Below, piece after piece: positions 36,892-47,553 of a stretch of 64,000 nt of DNA. Within the stretch, counting starts at the first letter, position 1; each line of letters opens with the position of its first letter. The translations under genes were made by a program, and so were the position numbers. The notes below the pieces were generated by a model. That model was not told where the DNA came from. It worked only from the letters and a program-made list of their open reading frames with translations, and did no database searches. The DNA lies in assembly GCF_014066305.1 (NCBI RefSeq), contig NW_023501082.1, positions 280,001-344,000 on the forward strand. The letters run 5' to 3'. Source of the DNA: Letharia columbiana (taxonomy: Eukaryota > Ascomycota > Lecanoromycetes > Lecanorales > Parmeliaceae).

Positions 36892-38779
36892 AATCGCCCT
36901 CCGGACTGGATAGGGCTCGGTCGCCCAGAGTGCCTGCCCAGAGAGGTTCGGTATCGGAAAAAGTGGGAAATCATTTCAAATATTGGCCATGGCTCCTCGC
37001 ATTTAGAGCACTCAACTTGCAGAGACGCATGCAGTGATAAGGTGGTGAAACTCTTCACCTCGATTGATTCGAGGGCGCACGTGAGGTTAGCGTTGCACGT
37101 GCACCCAGTCTATCGCAGAAAAGACCTCTTAAGATCAGATGCATGCCAATCTAGATCGCGTCCAGATCGCCGCCGCTTCGAATTATTGTCCAGGTACGAA
37201 CTCCCCCAGAAAGCGGTACCTAGTCCTGTCACGCAATCGAGTCGAGATTCCCCTCGCTAAATCTGCATGATTGTCTGGGTGTCCGTATGCAGGTCCTGCC
37301 GTTCCTGCAGCCTATCATATACATTCCATTTCGCCATAATCCCTGCACCTGCCCGATAGGGAAAGCGTGGTGCGCCTGACAGCTGACAAGTGCTGATCTG
37401 TGGAAACGTCAAACGTCAACTCAACAACGGGCGCAGAATACCGTAATATGTTTATGTAAATTTCGGACCGCTTTTGCTATCTTTCTTGTCGCTTTTGCAT
37501 TCTATTGCTCAAGCCTTATCATGGTTGTTAAACATTGCCGAGGATCGCTGGTAGGTGGCGCGACAAAATCGCCTGTATGGGAACCTAATACTGCGCCACG
37601 GTGAATGGGACGCAAATTTTGCTCGCGTTTTGCTTGCATGTCTAGAAGAAGAACATCAAGCGCCACGTTTCTCGTCTGGCAAAGATGTTGCTCACATCTA
37701 ATTCTTGCGCTCTGCAGCATCGGTGAATTGGATGGTTTCTTTGAAAAAAGCAATCATCCACGCAGCCTATTGCTGGACAAGGATTAGATCTGAATCACGC
37801 AATATCATGATCTCCATAGGGCAAGGAATGATTCTCAAGTCTGGCGCTGTCAAATCAGCGGGAGGGCGCAACGACGCGTGCCGCCATCGCTTCGACCTTC
37901 GATTCTACGTCGGAGCATCTGGGAACATGAGCCAATGGGAAGGCTGATTACTCGCATGCGGCGCAGATTTACTAAAGGACCGATTCCTCCCCTAAACGAC
38001 CCCCAAGATGACACCCAAAACAACGCCCAAAACCTCCCTTGGAGTTGATCATATGTCGTAGGTTAACATCGCCACTATTTGAGGTTGACATTTAACGAAC
38101 TTCTTCCGGGCTACTATGCCAGACCCAAATGGCGGGATCTAATGCTGCAAGTTCCTGACCCTCTCATTGCATTTTCCACTACTCCACCACGCAAATCCAT
38201 TTGACGCTACCGCCCTCCTTAATGGTGAGCTCTAATGTTGCAGGTTTCTCGTTCGCTTGTACCATTTTCCCATATTCCATCAGGTATCGGTAACATCGAC
38301 TGCCGATCATCGTTTGTACCGCGTCCTCTTGTATTGTCCACCCATACTCCATCAGACATCGGTGAAATTGACCGCCGATCTTCCTTGTAATATTTCAGCA
38401 AACGACCAAAGGTGACGACTGGTCTTGAGCGACCGATGCCTCATAAGGCATCAGCCATCAGCCATCCACCATCCAAGCGAGCAATCATGGCACGCCATGG
38501 GAAATGTTGTAGTCGCCCGAGGGAGTCCAGGTGAGGAATTGCGGAGATGGCATGATTGTCAAGACCGAGGAGAACGGAACATGTAGTATGTATGGAATCA
38601 CCAACGAGAACCGGCATTCTTTTCCCCTCAATTACTCCACCCAGCTTTACTATAAGGCTCGGTTGTCTCCGATCATGTTCCCCACCCTCTGTCTGCCTTT
38701 GAATTTTTGTCACTTCATCAAAGCATTATATGGTCATCTGATCTGGGGACTAATTGTCTTCAACTTCCTCAGATAAAAT
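36892..38779. other. Intergenic, with one 72-bp repeat
   Basis: No convincing gene. At 38219-38401 a 72-bp imperfect tandem repeat contains CATCRGRYATCGGT (near 38278 and 38350). Its minus-strand reading keeps a 24-aa repeat in frame. The rest appears unique. Confidence 0.5.
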
Positions 38780-40124
38780 ATGGATTCCTTTGTGGACATC
38801 ACCTCTTACGGCCATGGAGCGTTCAAGGTCACCATCGTCGCGGCAGTATTAATCGTCATGCAAATCTTGATGGTGGGAGGGCGATTCGTCTCACGAAAGT
38901 TGCGAAAGGTTCCCCTTGCAGCAGATGACTACGTGCTGTTAACTGCAGCCATCCTCACCGTCGGACTATGCGCGCTTGCTCTGGCCTGTAAGTCCCATTA
39001 GAGACGATTACCGCGAGGCAGAGGCTCCAAGTATTCTGGACCGAGAAGCGGCTGATTCATTTGGCACAGTCCCAAGGATAGGAGGTATCGGAGCTCCCAT
39101 TGTGATAACACAGATGGAGGAGTTATCGGAAGGCAAGGTCCTCGGCCAGGTGAGCTCACGAAATCCCCTCATCGCCAAACCGCTGACGAAGTGCCCAGAG
39201 CTTCATGGCCTGGTTGATCCTCTACGGCCTCTCCATCGCGCTGTCCAAATGTGCCATCCTCCTCCTCTACCTCCGGGTCTTCACGACAAGCAACAAAGCA
39301 TTCACCACCTGCGTCTACCTGACGGGCTCCGTCGTCGTCGCCACCGGCATCGCCAACACCTTCGCGGCCCTCTTCCAATGCTCCCCCGTCGCCTACGCCT
39401 GGAACAAGTCCCTCCCAGGCGGGCACTGCATCGACGAGGTCGCCTTTGCACGTTCCATGACGCTCCCAAACGTCGTCACCGGAGCCATCATGCTCGTCGT
39501 GCCCTTGCCCCTGTCGTGGAGGTTGAACCTCACCCTTTCCGCTCGCGTCGCGTTGACCGCGACTTTCTTGCACGGAATCATGTACGTCGGTCCACTTGTG
39601 ACACCCACCCGTCAGAGAATCATGACTCACGCCTCCAGCAGTGGCTTCGTCGCCAGCTGCGCCCGCCTCATCATCTTCTTCCGCACCAACCCGTCCGCCT
39701 TCTCAAACGGTAAGCCTTTCCCCCCTGGCCACCCACACAGCCCTGACACCCCCCCCCGGCAGACACCTCCCTCGTCTGGACCATCTGGACCATCAACGAG
39801 CCCGCCAACTACATCATCGCCGCCTCCCTCCCCACTCTCCGGCCCCTCTTCCTCCTCCTCCTCCCTCCTCCTCCCCTCCTCCTCCTCCCTCGTCATCCTC
39901 GCCAACCCCGCCGCGCAAAAGATGCCGCCGTGGCCCCCGACGCGGTGGGGAGGAGCCGGGGCCCGTGGATGAACGCGGTGGGAGGGGCGGTGGTGGTGGA
40001 TGGGGTGGTGGTGGTGGTGGATGGTGATGGGGGCGTTGGGGACGGGAACGGGCGGCGAAGGGCGGTGATGCGGGCGCCGGGGTGTGAGGAGGGGGGTTGG
40101 TGGTGGAGACGTTGGTTCGGGTGA
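38780..40124 (+). CDS. Fungal rhodopsin-like (PTH11/SAT4-type) integral membrane protein
   Basis: Five exons: 38780-38987, 39070-39149, 39199-39581, 39639-39709 and 39763-40124, 367 aa. Translated core: helix 1 at TIVAAVLIVMQILMVGGRFV, then RKLRKVPLAADDYVLLTAAI, KVLGQSFMAWLILYGLSIAL, SKCAILLLYLRVF, VYLTGSVVVATGIANTFAAL with FQCSPVAYAW, and the last helix before SGFVASCARLIIFFRT and DTSLVWTIWTINEPANYIIA. This is the order of the fung_rhodopsin seven-helix domain (ADDY, FQC-P--AYW, NEP motifs). The family sits in the plasma membrane and some members act in surface sensing; ligands are unknown. The C-terminus translates into low-complexity Gly/Val/Trp-rich sequence across a C-rich then G-rich tract (39838-40110), so the true 3' end is uncertain. 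Confidence 0.8.
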
Positions 40125-40445
40125 GTGAGGGGGAGGGGAGGGCTTTTTGAGTTGGGCTGGCGGAGTGATTTGTTTTTTTCTTTCTGTTCGTGCTTCGTTT
40201 GTCAATCTGGATCGGTGGATCGGATTCGCTTGGAGCATGGGTGTTTTTTTTTTTTTTTTTTTTTTTTTGGCTTTTTTGGAGCTGACCGCTTTCGGTGCTT
40301 GTAGTGTTGTCGGCCGAGACGGTCGTTGGTGTTTGAGGATGTGGCGGAGGATGGGGATGGGGGTAGGTTTTCGCTGCTGCAGGGGTGTGTTTTGGGTTTG
40401 GTGGGTGTGGATGGGGATGGGGATGGGGTGGGTGTATAGTTGGGG
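39838..40445. repeat. Strand-asymmetric low-complexity tract (C-rich, G-rich, poly-T)
   Basis: CTCCTCCTC repeats (39838-39900) give way to GGTGGTGG repeats (39985-40030), then a poly-T run (about 40241-40268) and GGGGATGGGGATGG repeats (40395-40435). It overlaps the predicted end of the rhodopsin-like gene. Confidence 0.75.
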
Positions 40446-40736
40446 TTGGGAAGGGGAAAGGGGGAGGCGGGGTTGTATGAGTAGGGCAGGGATGAGTTAT
40501 GGGTATGAATGATTTTGAGATGTATGATTGGATGGGGTTTGAGCTGGGGGGGTTTTCATCAATGTAGTTGGTGGACTTGTGTTCAATCTGACGCTGCATT
40601 TTCATGACCATCGTGACTCATCCTGATGACCTTTTCGCTTTTTCTACCGCATCGGTGTACTTCCAACCACCCTCCAGTAAGCAAGCAAGCTAGCTGGAAG
40701 CCCACATCTACCAGCCCTGGCTACTCCGTCTCCATC
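40446..40736. other. Intergenic between convergent genes
   Basis: No gene seen. Contains 3' flanks of the rhodopsin-like and pyridoxamine-oxidase-like genes. Confidence 0.5.
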
Positions 40737-41652
40737 TCAAGAAGAAGGCACCTTCCTCATGGCCTCAATATCCTCCTCCGGCAACCGCCTCTGCATCCCC
40801 GTGTTCGCCACCTGCCCCGTCAAGCTCGCCTGCGCCACCTCCTTCACGAAGCCCAAGGTGCCCACCGTGGCCTTCCAGTAGCTGATGTACTTGGCCCGGA
40901 GCTCAATGATGGCCATGCGCGGGTCCTCGGCCGTGCCGTTGTGCACGCCGTCGCCCAGGTCGCCGAACCAGGCCGCCGTGCCTTTGGAGTAGAGCTCCTT
41001 GATGCGCGGGTCGTCGTTCGCGGTCGTGACCACGGTGCCGGTGACGGAGACCCAGTCTTGGGAGGAGGAGTTTTGGAAGGTGAGCTGGGCGGTGGGGTCG
41101 CCGGCCAGGTCGGAGAATTTGTTCGAGTGCGTGTTGGCGAGGAAGAGGAAGTCGGGTCCTTCGCGCTGCGGGTTGGGGAACGGATGTGTTAGCTTGAGGT
41201 CGGGAGTGTATTGGCTTTGTATGTGTGTGTGGTGTATGGATGGATGTATGGATGTATGACCGGAGGGTTGTCCATGGACGTTAGGTAGGTGTGAGAACAG
41301 AGCGTGTGTGGCTTACCTTGGCTACGGCCATGGCGCGAGCGACGGGACCGATGCCGTCGCGGATGGTGGTCAGGAGGCCAATCTTCATGCCGTCGACCGT
41401 CTTGTAGAAGTCCTCGATTTGCTGCTTCTTGGGCGTTTTGTCATCCCATTGATTGGCGACGGTGGGGTCGGTCTTGGAGTCGACGTGGGACTCTTTGAGT
41501 GGGTCGGGCATGGTGAGGGTAGATGTTGTGGTGAAGGTTCTGTGTGTGAGGGGTCTGTGTCTGGTGGATTGAGTGATGGGTGTGAAGGATGTTTTGAGGA
41601 GGAGTAATGAGGTTGAAGATGAGAAGAGTGAGGGTTTTCGGAATAAGAGCAT
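40737..41652 (-). CDS. Pyridoxamine 5'-phosphate oxidase-like, general stress protein 26 family
   Basis: Two exons: 41652-41317 and 41165-40737, 254 aa. The intron has standard GTAAGC...GCAG ends. The body reads QIEDFYKTVDGMKIGLLTTI, then PVARAMAVAK and, after the intron, REGPDFLFLANTHSNKFSDL, AQLTFQNSSSQDWVSVTGTV and TAAWFGDLGDGVHNG with LRAKYISYWKATVG. This is the split-barrel FMN-binding fold of bacterial stress protein 26 and its fungal homologues (Bli-3-like in Neurospora, regulated by blue light there). The upstream ATG adds MLLFRKPSLFSSSTSLLLLK, rich in Ser/Thr/Arg and free of acidic residues, consistent with a mitochondrial presequence. The ATG at 41511 (MPDPLKESHV) would give the 207-aa cytosolic form typical of the family; both starts may be used. 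Confidence 0.82.
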
Positions 41653-44140
41653 TAAGAGGGAGGGGATGATGATGATGGGAGTGAGGTAATGTTCATGAGG
41701 GGTGCCAAGTAAATAATCACATCATTACTTTGTTGTACATCAGTCTCGGAATCTACATTTTAGGGGGGGCGGACATTATTTTGCCGAGCCGATTCCGTCA
41801 TAACCCCCTAGACCTTGTACATCTTTTGATCGAATAAAGTAATGTTTTAATGATTTAATGATTCAATGAATATGTAATGATAATTGACTTTATCTATGGA
41901 GGCGGCAAGGTCGGCTGCCGCCATCGCCGAAAAGTGAAAGTATAAGTAGCCCGAAACATGGTCTAGTAGCTTCTAAGATCCCGTCATAAAGTATGTTTCA
42001 ATCCACCCAATCCCTTGTTGAGTATCACGTGTCATCATGTACTCTACCTACTCACAATCTGCTCCCTGATCGAAACTTGAGCACTGCTATCAGACTACCT
42101 CAAGGCTACGTACACGTAGAGTGTGAAATGAACAAGCCAGTCTTTACTTTGAAAGCTCCACGTTGACGACAGCCTCCGCCCTGTCGCCAAAACAAAGCCC
42201 GAGCTTGCGCGCTGCCCCAAGAAACATACACAAAGGAAATGTTCGGAGGTTGAGAAAGATGATTGGAGTCAGGGTGCCAAATGCAAGGCTGTCACACGAA
42301 CTTGCGAAATACTGGAAGGATGATTGTGATTGGCGGGCAGACGAAGTGTGACCCTTACCCATCCACGGACTCTTCCATTACCCATTGTCCGGGCTTATCG
42401 CCCACAGACCTTCCTGCTAACAAAGGCAAAGATCAGTAAGGGTTCAAATATCTTGAAATGAACATACATGGTCCAAACCACGGCACACAAATCTTCCACC
42501 TCGCACACCCATCCTCCCCACTTCCTCCTCCTCCTCCTCCTCCTCCTCCTTCTCCACCCCCAACACCACCCCACCCACTCTTCGTTTAAAGATGGCTCGG
42601 CTCCTGCTTCGAAGTCCGCAAGATCATCAGCTGTCTCCCCACACCTTCCTCACTCAATGCACATGTATTTCACGTCAGACTAACAAGTATGTCGAGCTTC
42701 GGCACGGGTGATGCACCAAAGAAATCCGGACTCCTTACCGCCGTCATCCGCTTAGGATCCTCATGGTAGATCTACTAGGATCTGGGAAACTCGTAGCGGA
42801 AGGTAGAGACTAAGGCCCAATTCATCGCGCGAACTCAGGCTCTACAATACTCGCAGCATGTACCGGCGTATCATTGCAATTCCGTCTTCTGCGGTCCGCC
42901 AGCTTGGTACTAAAGCTCCCCTCACACTGGGACGGCTAATGTTGAAATCATACTTATATACGAAGCGCGAGAAGCTAGGGTTAGAGATGCTTCAATACTA
43001 GATGAAATAGGGAAACGGGTTGTTGAAACAGCAGTCCAATCGCCCGCGCAGTTTGGGATCTGGATCGGGGATTCCCCTATCAGACTGCAAGCATGGGCCG
43101 TGGAGACGTTGCACGACTGGATGGATGTCGCCAAGTAAACCATGCCCGATAATGAGGTGTTGACGATTGTGATGGTGCATGCAAGGTGTCACGCCTGGGC
43201 TGCGGTATCACAAAGCTGCGTGCCAAGAGTCCGGGCCTACGAATACGAGAAATGCGTTTAGAACATGCTCGGCAATGGCGCTCAGTGTCAGTGGTTATCC
43301 AAGAGAGGTTGCTATTCCTCCCTATGAACTGGATGCAAACGATTGCCAGTATTCAGTTCTAAAAGAAACTCGTTGTTCTTTGCAGTCTGAATCACACTCG
43401 CCGAGCTGAGAGGAGGTGAAAGTAGAGACATAGGAAGATAGATAGGTAAGGACATGGTCCGAAACTTGTTCGCGCCAAAAACTGGATTGGGGGCGCAATT
43501 GGGGGGTCAGTAGAAGATATGCGAAGGTGTCCTCAGATATTAGCGTTGGCGTGCGTGTACTCAATATTGGGCAGCACGAGAAAGAGCGCCGCAAGATCGA
43601 AGATTGGCTTTCTCCTATTGACTTCAGATCTAGACAACAGGAGGTCCTGAGAGGCGCGCAAACCGGCTCCCCTCGAATGGCTCTAAGATTCTGAGAAGTT
43701 TGGACGACGTGGATGGGGTCGCTATCTGGGGATGGACACGTTCCATCAAACGGGGGCCAGCGTGTGGGTTGCTTGATCCGTTGGCGCTCCGTTGCATGTT
43801 TCATCGTCTCCCAAATTTTCAGATGCAAAATGATGGTCAGCGCAAATGAATGCCGGCGTATAAATGCGCGACGGGGAGCGGTCATCATGCATGAAAAGTC
43901 CCTTCAGCCGAATTGGTGGTTCGTTGCCGTAATCAGACTAGCGTTGACACGTGATTGACGTAACAGTGCAGAGACCCGCATCCAAGCACTCAGCTCTTCT
44001 TATACTCGGCTTATTCTCTTATTCTCCTCAACACATTAACCCTAGTGGTGAACCACAGTAACTGCTAAATCCCCCTTAAATCAGCTGCCTTGATGCGAAT
44101 CAAGCGGCCTCCCAAAAATCCGATGAGCGAATGTCGGCGC
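41653..44140. other. Intergenic, with a small MITE-like palindrome
   Basis: No convincing gene on either strand: the open frames lack coding character and splice continuity. At 41723-41844 a 122-bp unit has 12-bp terminal inverted repeats (CATTACTTTGTT / AATAAAGTAATG, one mismatch) and an inner AGGGGGGG ... ACCCCCT pair. No target duplication is clear. CCTCCTCCT repeats lie at 42520-42555. Confidence 0.45.
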
Positions 44141-44989
44141 TTCTCCCGTTTCTTGCATTGCGTATAGACGGCGAGATTGAAGGCGTCCAAACGTTTCTTA
44201 GAGACGACGCTTCCCGTCGCTGCCCTTAGAGCGCCAACGCACTGTTTGTCACCACCTGACCGGCGATGGAATATGTGATGACCTTCCATGTGCCGCCAGC
44301 ATAATCCATCTCTCTGAGACCGCAGCGCGAGGAGTTCAGGCCGAGGTCTTCGCCTACCTCCGGGACTCCTTTCTCGCCCACCGAGGCATTGCGTCCATCT
44401 CATGGCCTTGCCTCAAGACCGCTGCGTTCCAGGTAGCTACCCTCTTGCGCGAGCCTTTGGGCTCCGTGATCCGGATTGCTTCCGCAAGATCGAACCGCCA
44501 GCCGTGCATCCTTCAGGGGCAAGGAGGTCATGTCAGAGTGAAATTGCTATACGAAATGATCGATTCGATTATGTTGATTTCGTGATCGCTCACGGTGTAG
44601 ACATCGATGCCGGAGGCAACGATCTTTTCACAATGGTGATGAGATGCGCGACGGACGATGCTACTACCCTGCAACGCATCCATTTCCTCGTAGGGCATGG
44701 TGCGAGGGCAGCTGGCTCAGGAGCGTTGCGAGAAGTGGTTGCTGGGGACAACATGGAGCTCGCGTCGTGTCTTCTAGACAGTGGGGTAGAGGTAGTTGAT
44801 GGGATAGAGCCGGAATAGACTTCATCATTGATGGGAGCAGCGCGCGAAGGCTACCAGGACATGGGGCAGTTGCTGCTCGATCGCGGAGCCGATGCCGAGC
44901 TTGTTGATCTGGAAGGAAGAGATGCGGTAGCCATCGCGAAGGGGAGCGACCATGACAGCATTGTAAGACTTTTGCAGGCGCATCGGTGA
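44141..44989 (+). pseudogene. Ankyrin-repeat protein remnant
   Basis: A plus-strand frame from about 44520 reads AIRNDRFDYVDFVIAHGVDI, then RIHFLVGHGARAAGSGALRE, DNMELASCLLDSGVEV, a TAG stop at about 44817, and in the same frame MGAAREGYQDMGQLLLDRGA followed by VDLEGRDAVAIAKG, ending at 44989. These are degenerate ankyrin helices (LL--GAD-). Upstream of 44520 the likely coding sequence jumps frame (AARGVQAEVFAYLRDSFLAH around 44330), by a frameshift or unrecognised intron. The nonsense codon plus frame change make a pseudogene the simplest reading. An intron removing the TAG cannot be excluded, but no GT..AG pair I tried keeps the frame. Confidence 0.5.
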
Positions 44990-45848
44990 AAAGTCGAGGC
45001 TTCGAAGACGGAGACTTGGAGCATCAATATGTAGACAGAGAGAGCATGAGGAAATCAACCATGCAGGGGTCCATGGTCCAGTTTATATACACCAAATCGC
45101 CGGGAGAACCTCCCCTTGATTCCACCTTATTTGTGGTAAAACAGTACTACCTAACTGGGTGGAACCATCACGGTTTTATGACCTCGTGTTCAGATGAAGT
45201 GCGAAAACGAAGCGCGAGTTTCTGACCAAGAATAGCCAAATGTTCCAACATCGCTTGGGGGTTTTCGAAAGCGCTAAATGTGGCGCTTCGAGAATTGGTC
45301 GTGCTGGTGGGCAAGGTGACTCAGCCCCGTCACTCAGCCCAGTTGTTCTAGCGTGTTCAAAATGCGTGTCGATGCTTGGCTTTATGATTTCCTACGCACC
45401 TCATAGATCCAAATCATCAACTTCGTTACTACAAGTTGGGTTTTAGGGACGGTAGCGGGGTTGGAATCGCGAGAATGTTGATAGAAATCTTATATATTGG
45501 TATGAAAGATTTGAAAATTAGAATAAAGAGCTATTTTACTTCTATAGCAAATTCTTTCTCTATAAACATTCGTTATTTTAGCGGCATTTAAATAATAACG
45601 ATAAGGAGTCTATTTTATATGTAGATGTCTTTACGATCTGAATTGTAGTTGAGAAATTGATATTTTGGATCCATGGGGGCGCAGGAAAATGTGATGCCAA
45701 GCGTTGACATGGATTCTGTTACGCTAAAGGCAGACTTGAGTCCGCCGGCCTGGTGGGCCCGATGTGAATCATCGATACGGCGAAGCACTCCTTTATATAT
45801 GACTCCTTAGCCTTTTTCTTTCCCAACTTTCGCAGGTACAGCGCAGCC
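44990..45848. other. Intergenic, with a short AT-rich RIP-like patch
   Basis: No gene seen. About 45475-45655 is AT-rich and CA-poor like the large blocks, probably a small repeat remnant. Confidence 0.5.
45792..45802 (+). promoter_or_regulatory. TATA-like box upstream of the 501-aa gene
   Basis: TTTATATATGA lies about 47 bp before the ATG at 45849, plausible for a core promoter with a short leader. Confidence 0.4.
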
Positions 45849-47354
45849 ATGAAGCACTTTACCGCCTACAAGTTGACCCACACACTCCAGACCTACCTTG
45901 GTATGGTCATGAACAACGGCGAGCCACGAGTCCGCTTAGATCCATGCATACCCAACTACTTGATAGACACCGAAGAGATTCAAGTATCAGCCAAGCACCC
46001 CAGCTCGCTCTCGGAAGAAGCTCTTGTCGCTCTGTTCACTTCCTGCGTTCTCGACTGCCGTCTGCCACAATTCCGTAATCCCAACGACCCTGATGTAAAG
46101 CGCTTGAAAGCAAACATATATGCATGCTGCGACACGCAGATCGATATCGCTTTCATGAAAAGCAATATAGGCTCGCTGCTGCGGTTGGACCTGGAGCAAG
46201 CAGCAGCCGTTGTGATATCCGCTATCAGGAACGACGATGGTATAGCGAACAGATCAGAAATTGTGCAATCACTTCTGAAAGAAATCCACCCTAAGGTCCT
46301 AAGTCACAGCTGTATGTGGTTCGAATACGCACACATGGACTCGGCAATAACCATCCAAGCACGCAAGTTCTCCCATATAGTCACACAGACACGACACATA
46401 ATTCAAGATAAGCACATGGTTGAAATGGGCGAATGTCCCGACTGGCAATGCCTACTTCCCCTTCTTCTGCGCATCCGCCGTTGCTCTCCACGCTCGCGCT
46501 GCCTTTTCATTCCTGAATGGATCTTTCGCGAAGCGAACGCCACTCCTCCCTCCGAGTTTTGCGTCTGGGACAAGCGGGGTCGCGTGGCTGCCGGACACGA
46601 GCCCATCCTAGCGCCTGCCTCCGATAGTATCGTCCTGACTCGCAAAGAGTTTCGCCGCGTTCAACGCCGTCTCTTGCGGTACTTCCGCTTCTGGGATCCC
46701 ACACTCTGTTTACGACAAGACATCAAGAATCTTGAAGCCAACGTCATTTACGGCACCGAGCTCATCAGGTCTCAGGTGCTTCCTTCAAACGATACTCTCG
46801 TTGTAGCACACTACTTCTTTGCACTTCAGCGCCGTATGCAGCGTAAGGTGGTCTCAGACTTGCAGTGGACTAGCTTTCTTCAGAAAGGGGAGAGTGGGAA
46901 CATTGTGCAAAACAACCCTGAGATTCCAACCACCTTCGAAGAACGCCTCAGTACCCTCAGTGGTCAGAGCGGCGTCCCTCTCTCCGGATCTTTACTACCG
47001 CAGATAGACCAGTGTTGCCTCTTGATGGAATCCTACGTCAAGGTCTACGGTAACGGCGATCGTAAAAATCTTGTTTTCGTACGGGGCGTGAGCGGTGGGT
47101 CGGGTCGTGGTGCAGTAGATGATTACAACTTGCTTTGCGATATCCTGAACACTTTGTGTGGTAAGGCCAAGGAAGAAGGCGTCAAAATGCCCGGTCCAGT
47201 GAGGAAGTTCTTAGCGAAGGACATCATGGCTTGGAACGAGGCATTCGGTGATGATGCTTTCGCTGGCGGGAGGGTGCCGGGATGGGAGCCATGGCTGGCT
47301 GAACGACGTGAGATGGGGATCCTTCAAGGGATCGAGGCATTGAGTATAGAGTGA
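45849..47354 (+). CDS. Hypothetical 501-aa single-exon protein
   Basis: Uninterrupted frame MKHFTAYKLTHTLQTYLGMV ... LQGIEALSIE. I do not recognise a domain. It is mostly helical in appearance, with basic patches (LLRIRRCSPRSR, FRRVQRRLLRYFRF) and a small Gly-rich stretch (VRGVSGGSGRGAVDD). There is no signal peptide and no strong membrane segment. Codon use is even and GC-rich at third positions, the frame is long and the antisense frames are broken, so it is very likely a real gene. The ATG is preceded by GCAGCC and a TATA-like box. Similar intronless, lineage-restricted hypothetical proteins are common near repeat blocks in these fungi; function unknown. Confidence 0.8.
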   Translation: MKHFTAYKLTHTLQTYLGMVMNNGEPRVRLDPCIPNYLIDTEEIQVSAKHPSSLSEEALVALFTSCVLDCRLPQFRNPNDPDVKRLKANIYACCDTQIDIAFMKSNIGSLLRLDLEQAAAVVISAIRNDDGIANRSEIVQSLLKEIHPKVLSHSCMWFEYAHMDSAITIQARKFSHIVTQTRHIIQDKHMVEMGECPDWQCLLPLLLRIRRCSPRSRCLFIPEWIFREANATPPSEFCVWDKRGRVAAGHEPILAPASDSIVLTRKEFRRVQRRLLRYFRFWDPTLCLRQDIKNLEANVIYGTELIRSQVLPSNDTLVVAHYFFALQRRMQRKVVSDLQWTSFLQKGESGNIVQNNPEIPTTFEERLSTLSGQSGVPLSGSLLPQIDQCCLLMESYVKVYGNGDRKNLVFVRGVSGGSGRGAVDDYNLLCDILNTLCGKAKEEGVKMPGPVRKFLAKDIMAWNEAFGDDAFAGGRVPGWEPWLAERREMGILQGIEALSIE

Positions 47355-47553
47355 AGCCTCGGCTTTTCTCCGTCTGAAGTAGATTATTGGTGTAGTGCAA
47401 ACACAGTCTCGGCTTGTCAAACTACCTTACCGTTCACAGATCGCCGATTGGTCATGTTGTCGTTTTCACCGAGTCACCCACACAAAGCTTCAAATTGATA
47501 GCACACTCACCAGCAACATCTTTTAGAACGATCACAAAGACTGACAAACAACC

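Noticed and set aside
39627..40611. Long Pro/His-rich minus-strand frames
   Set aside because: Antisense of the low-complexity C/G-rich tract; composition artefact.
43322..43888. 188-aa minus-strand frame
   Set aside because: No coding character in composition, no domain and no plausible flanking exons.
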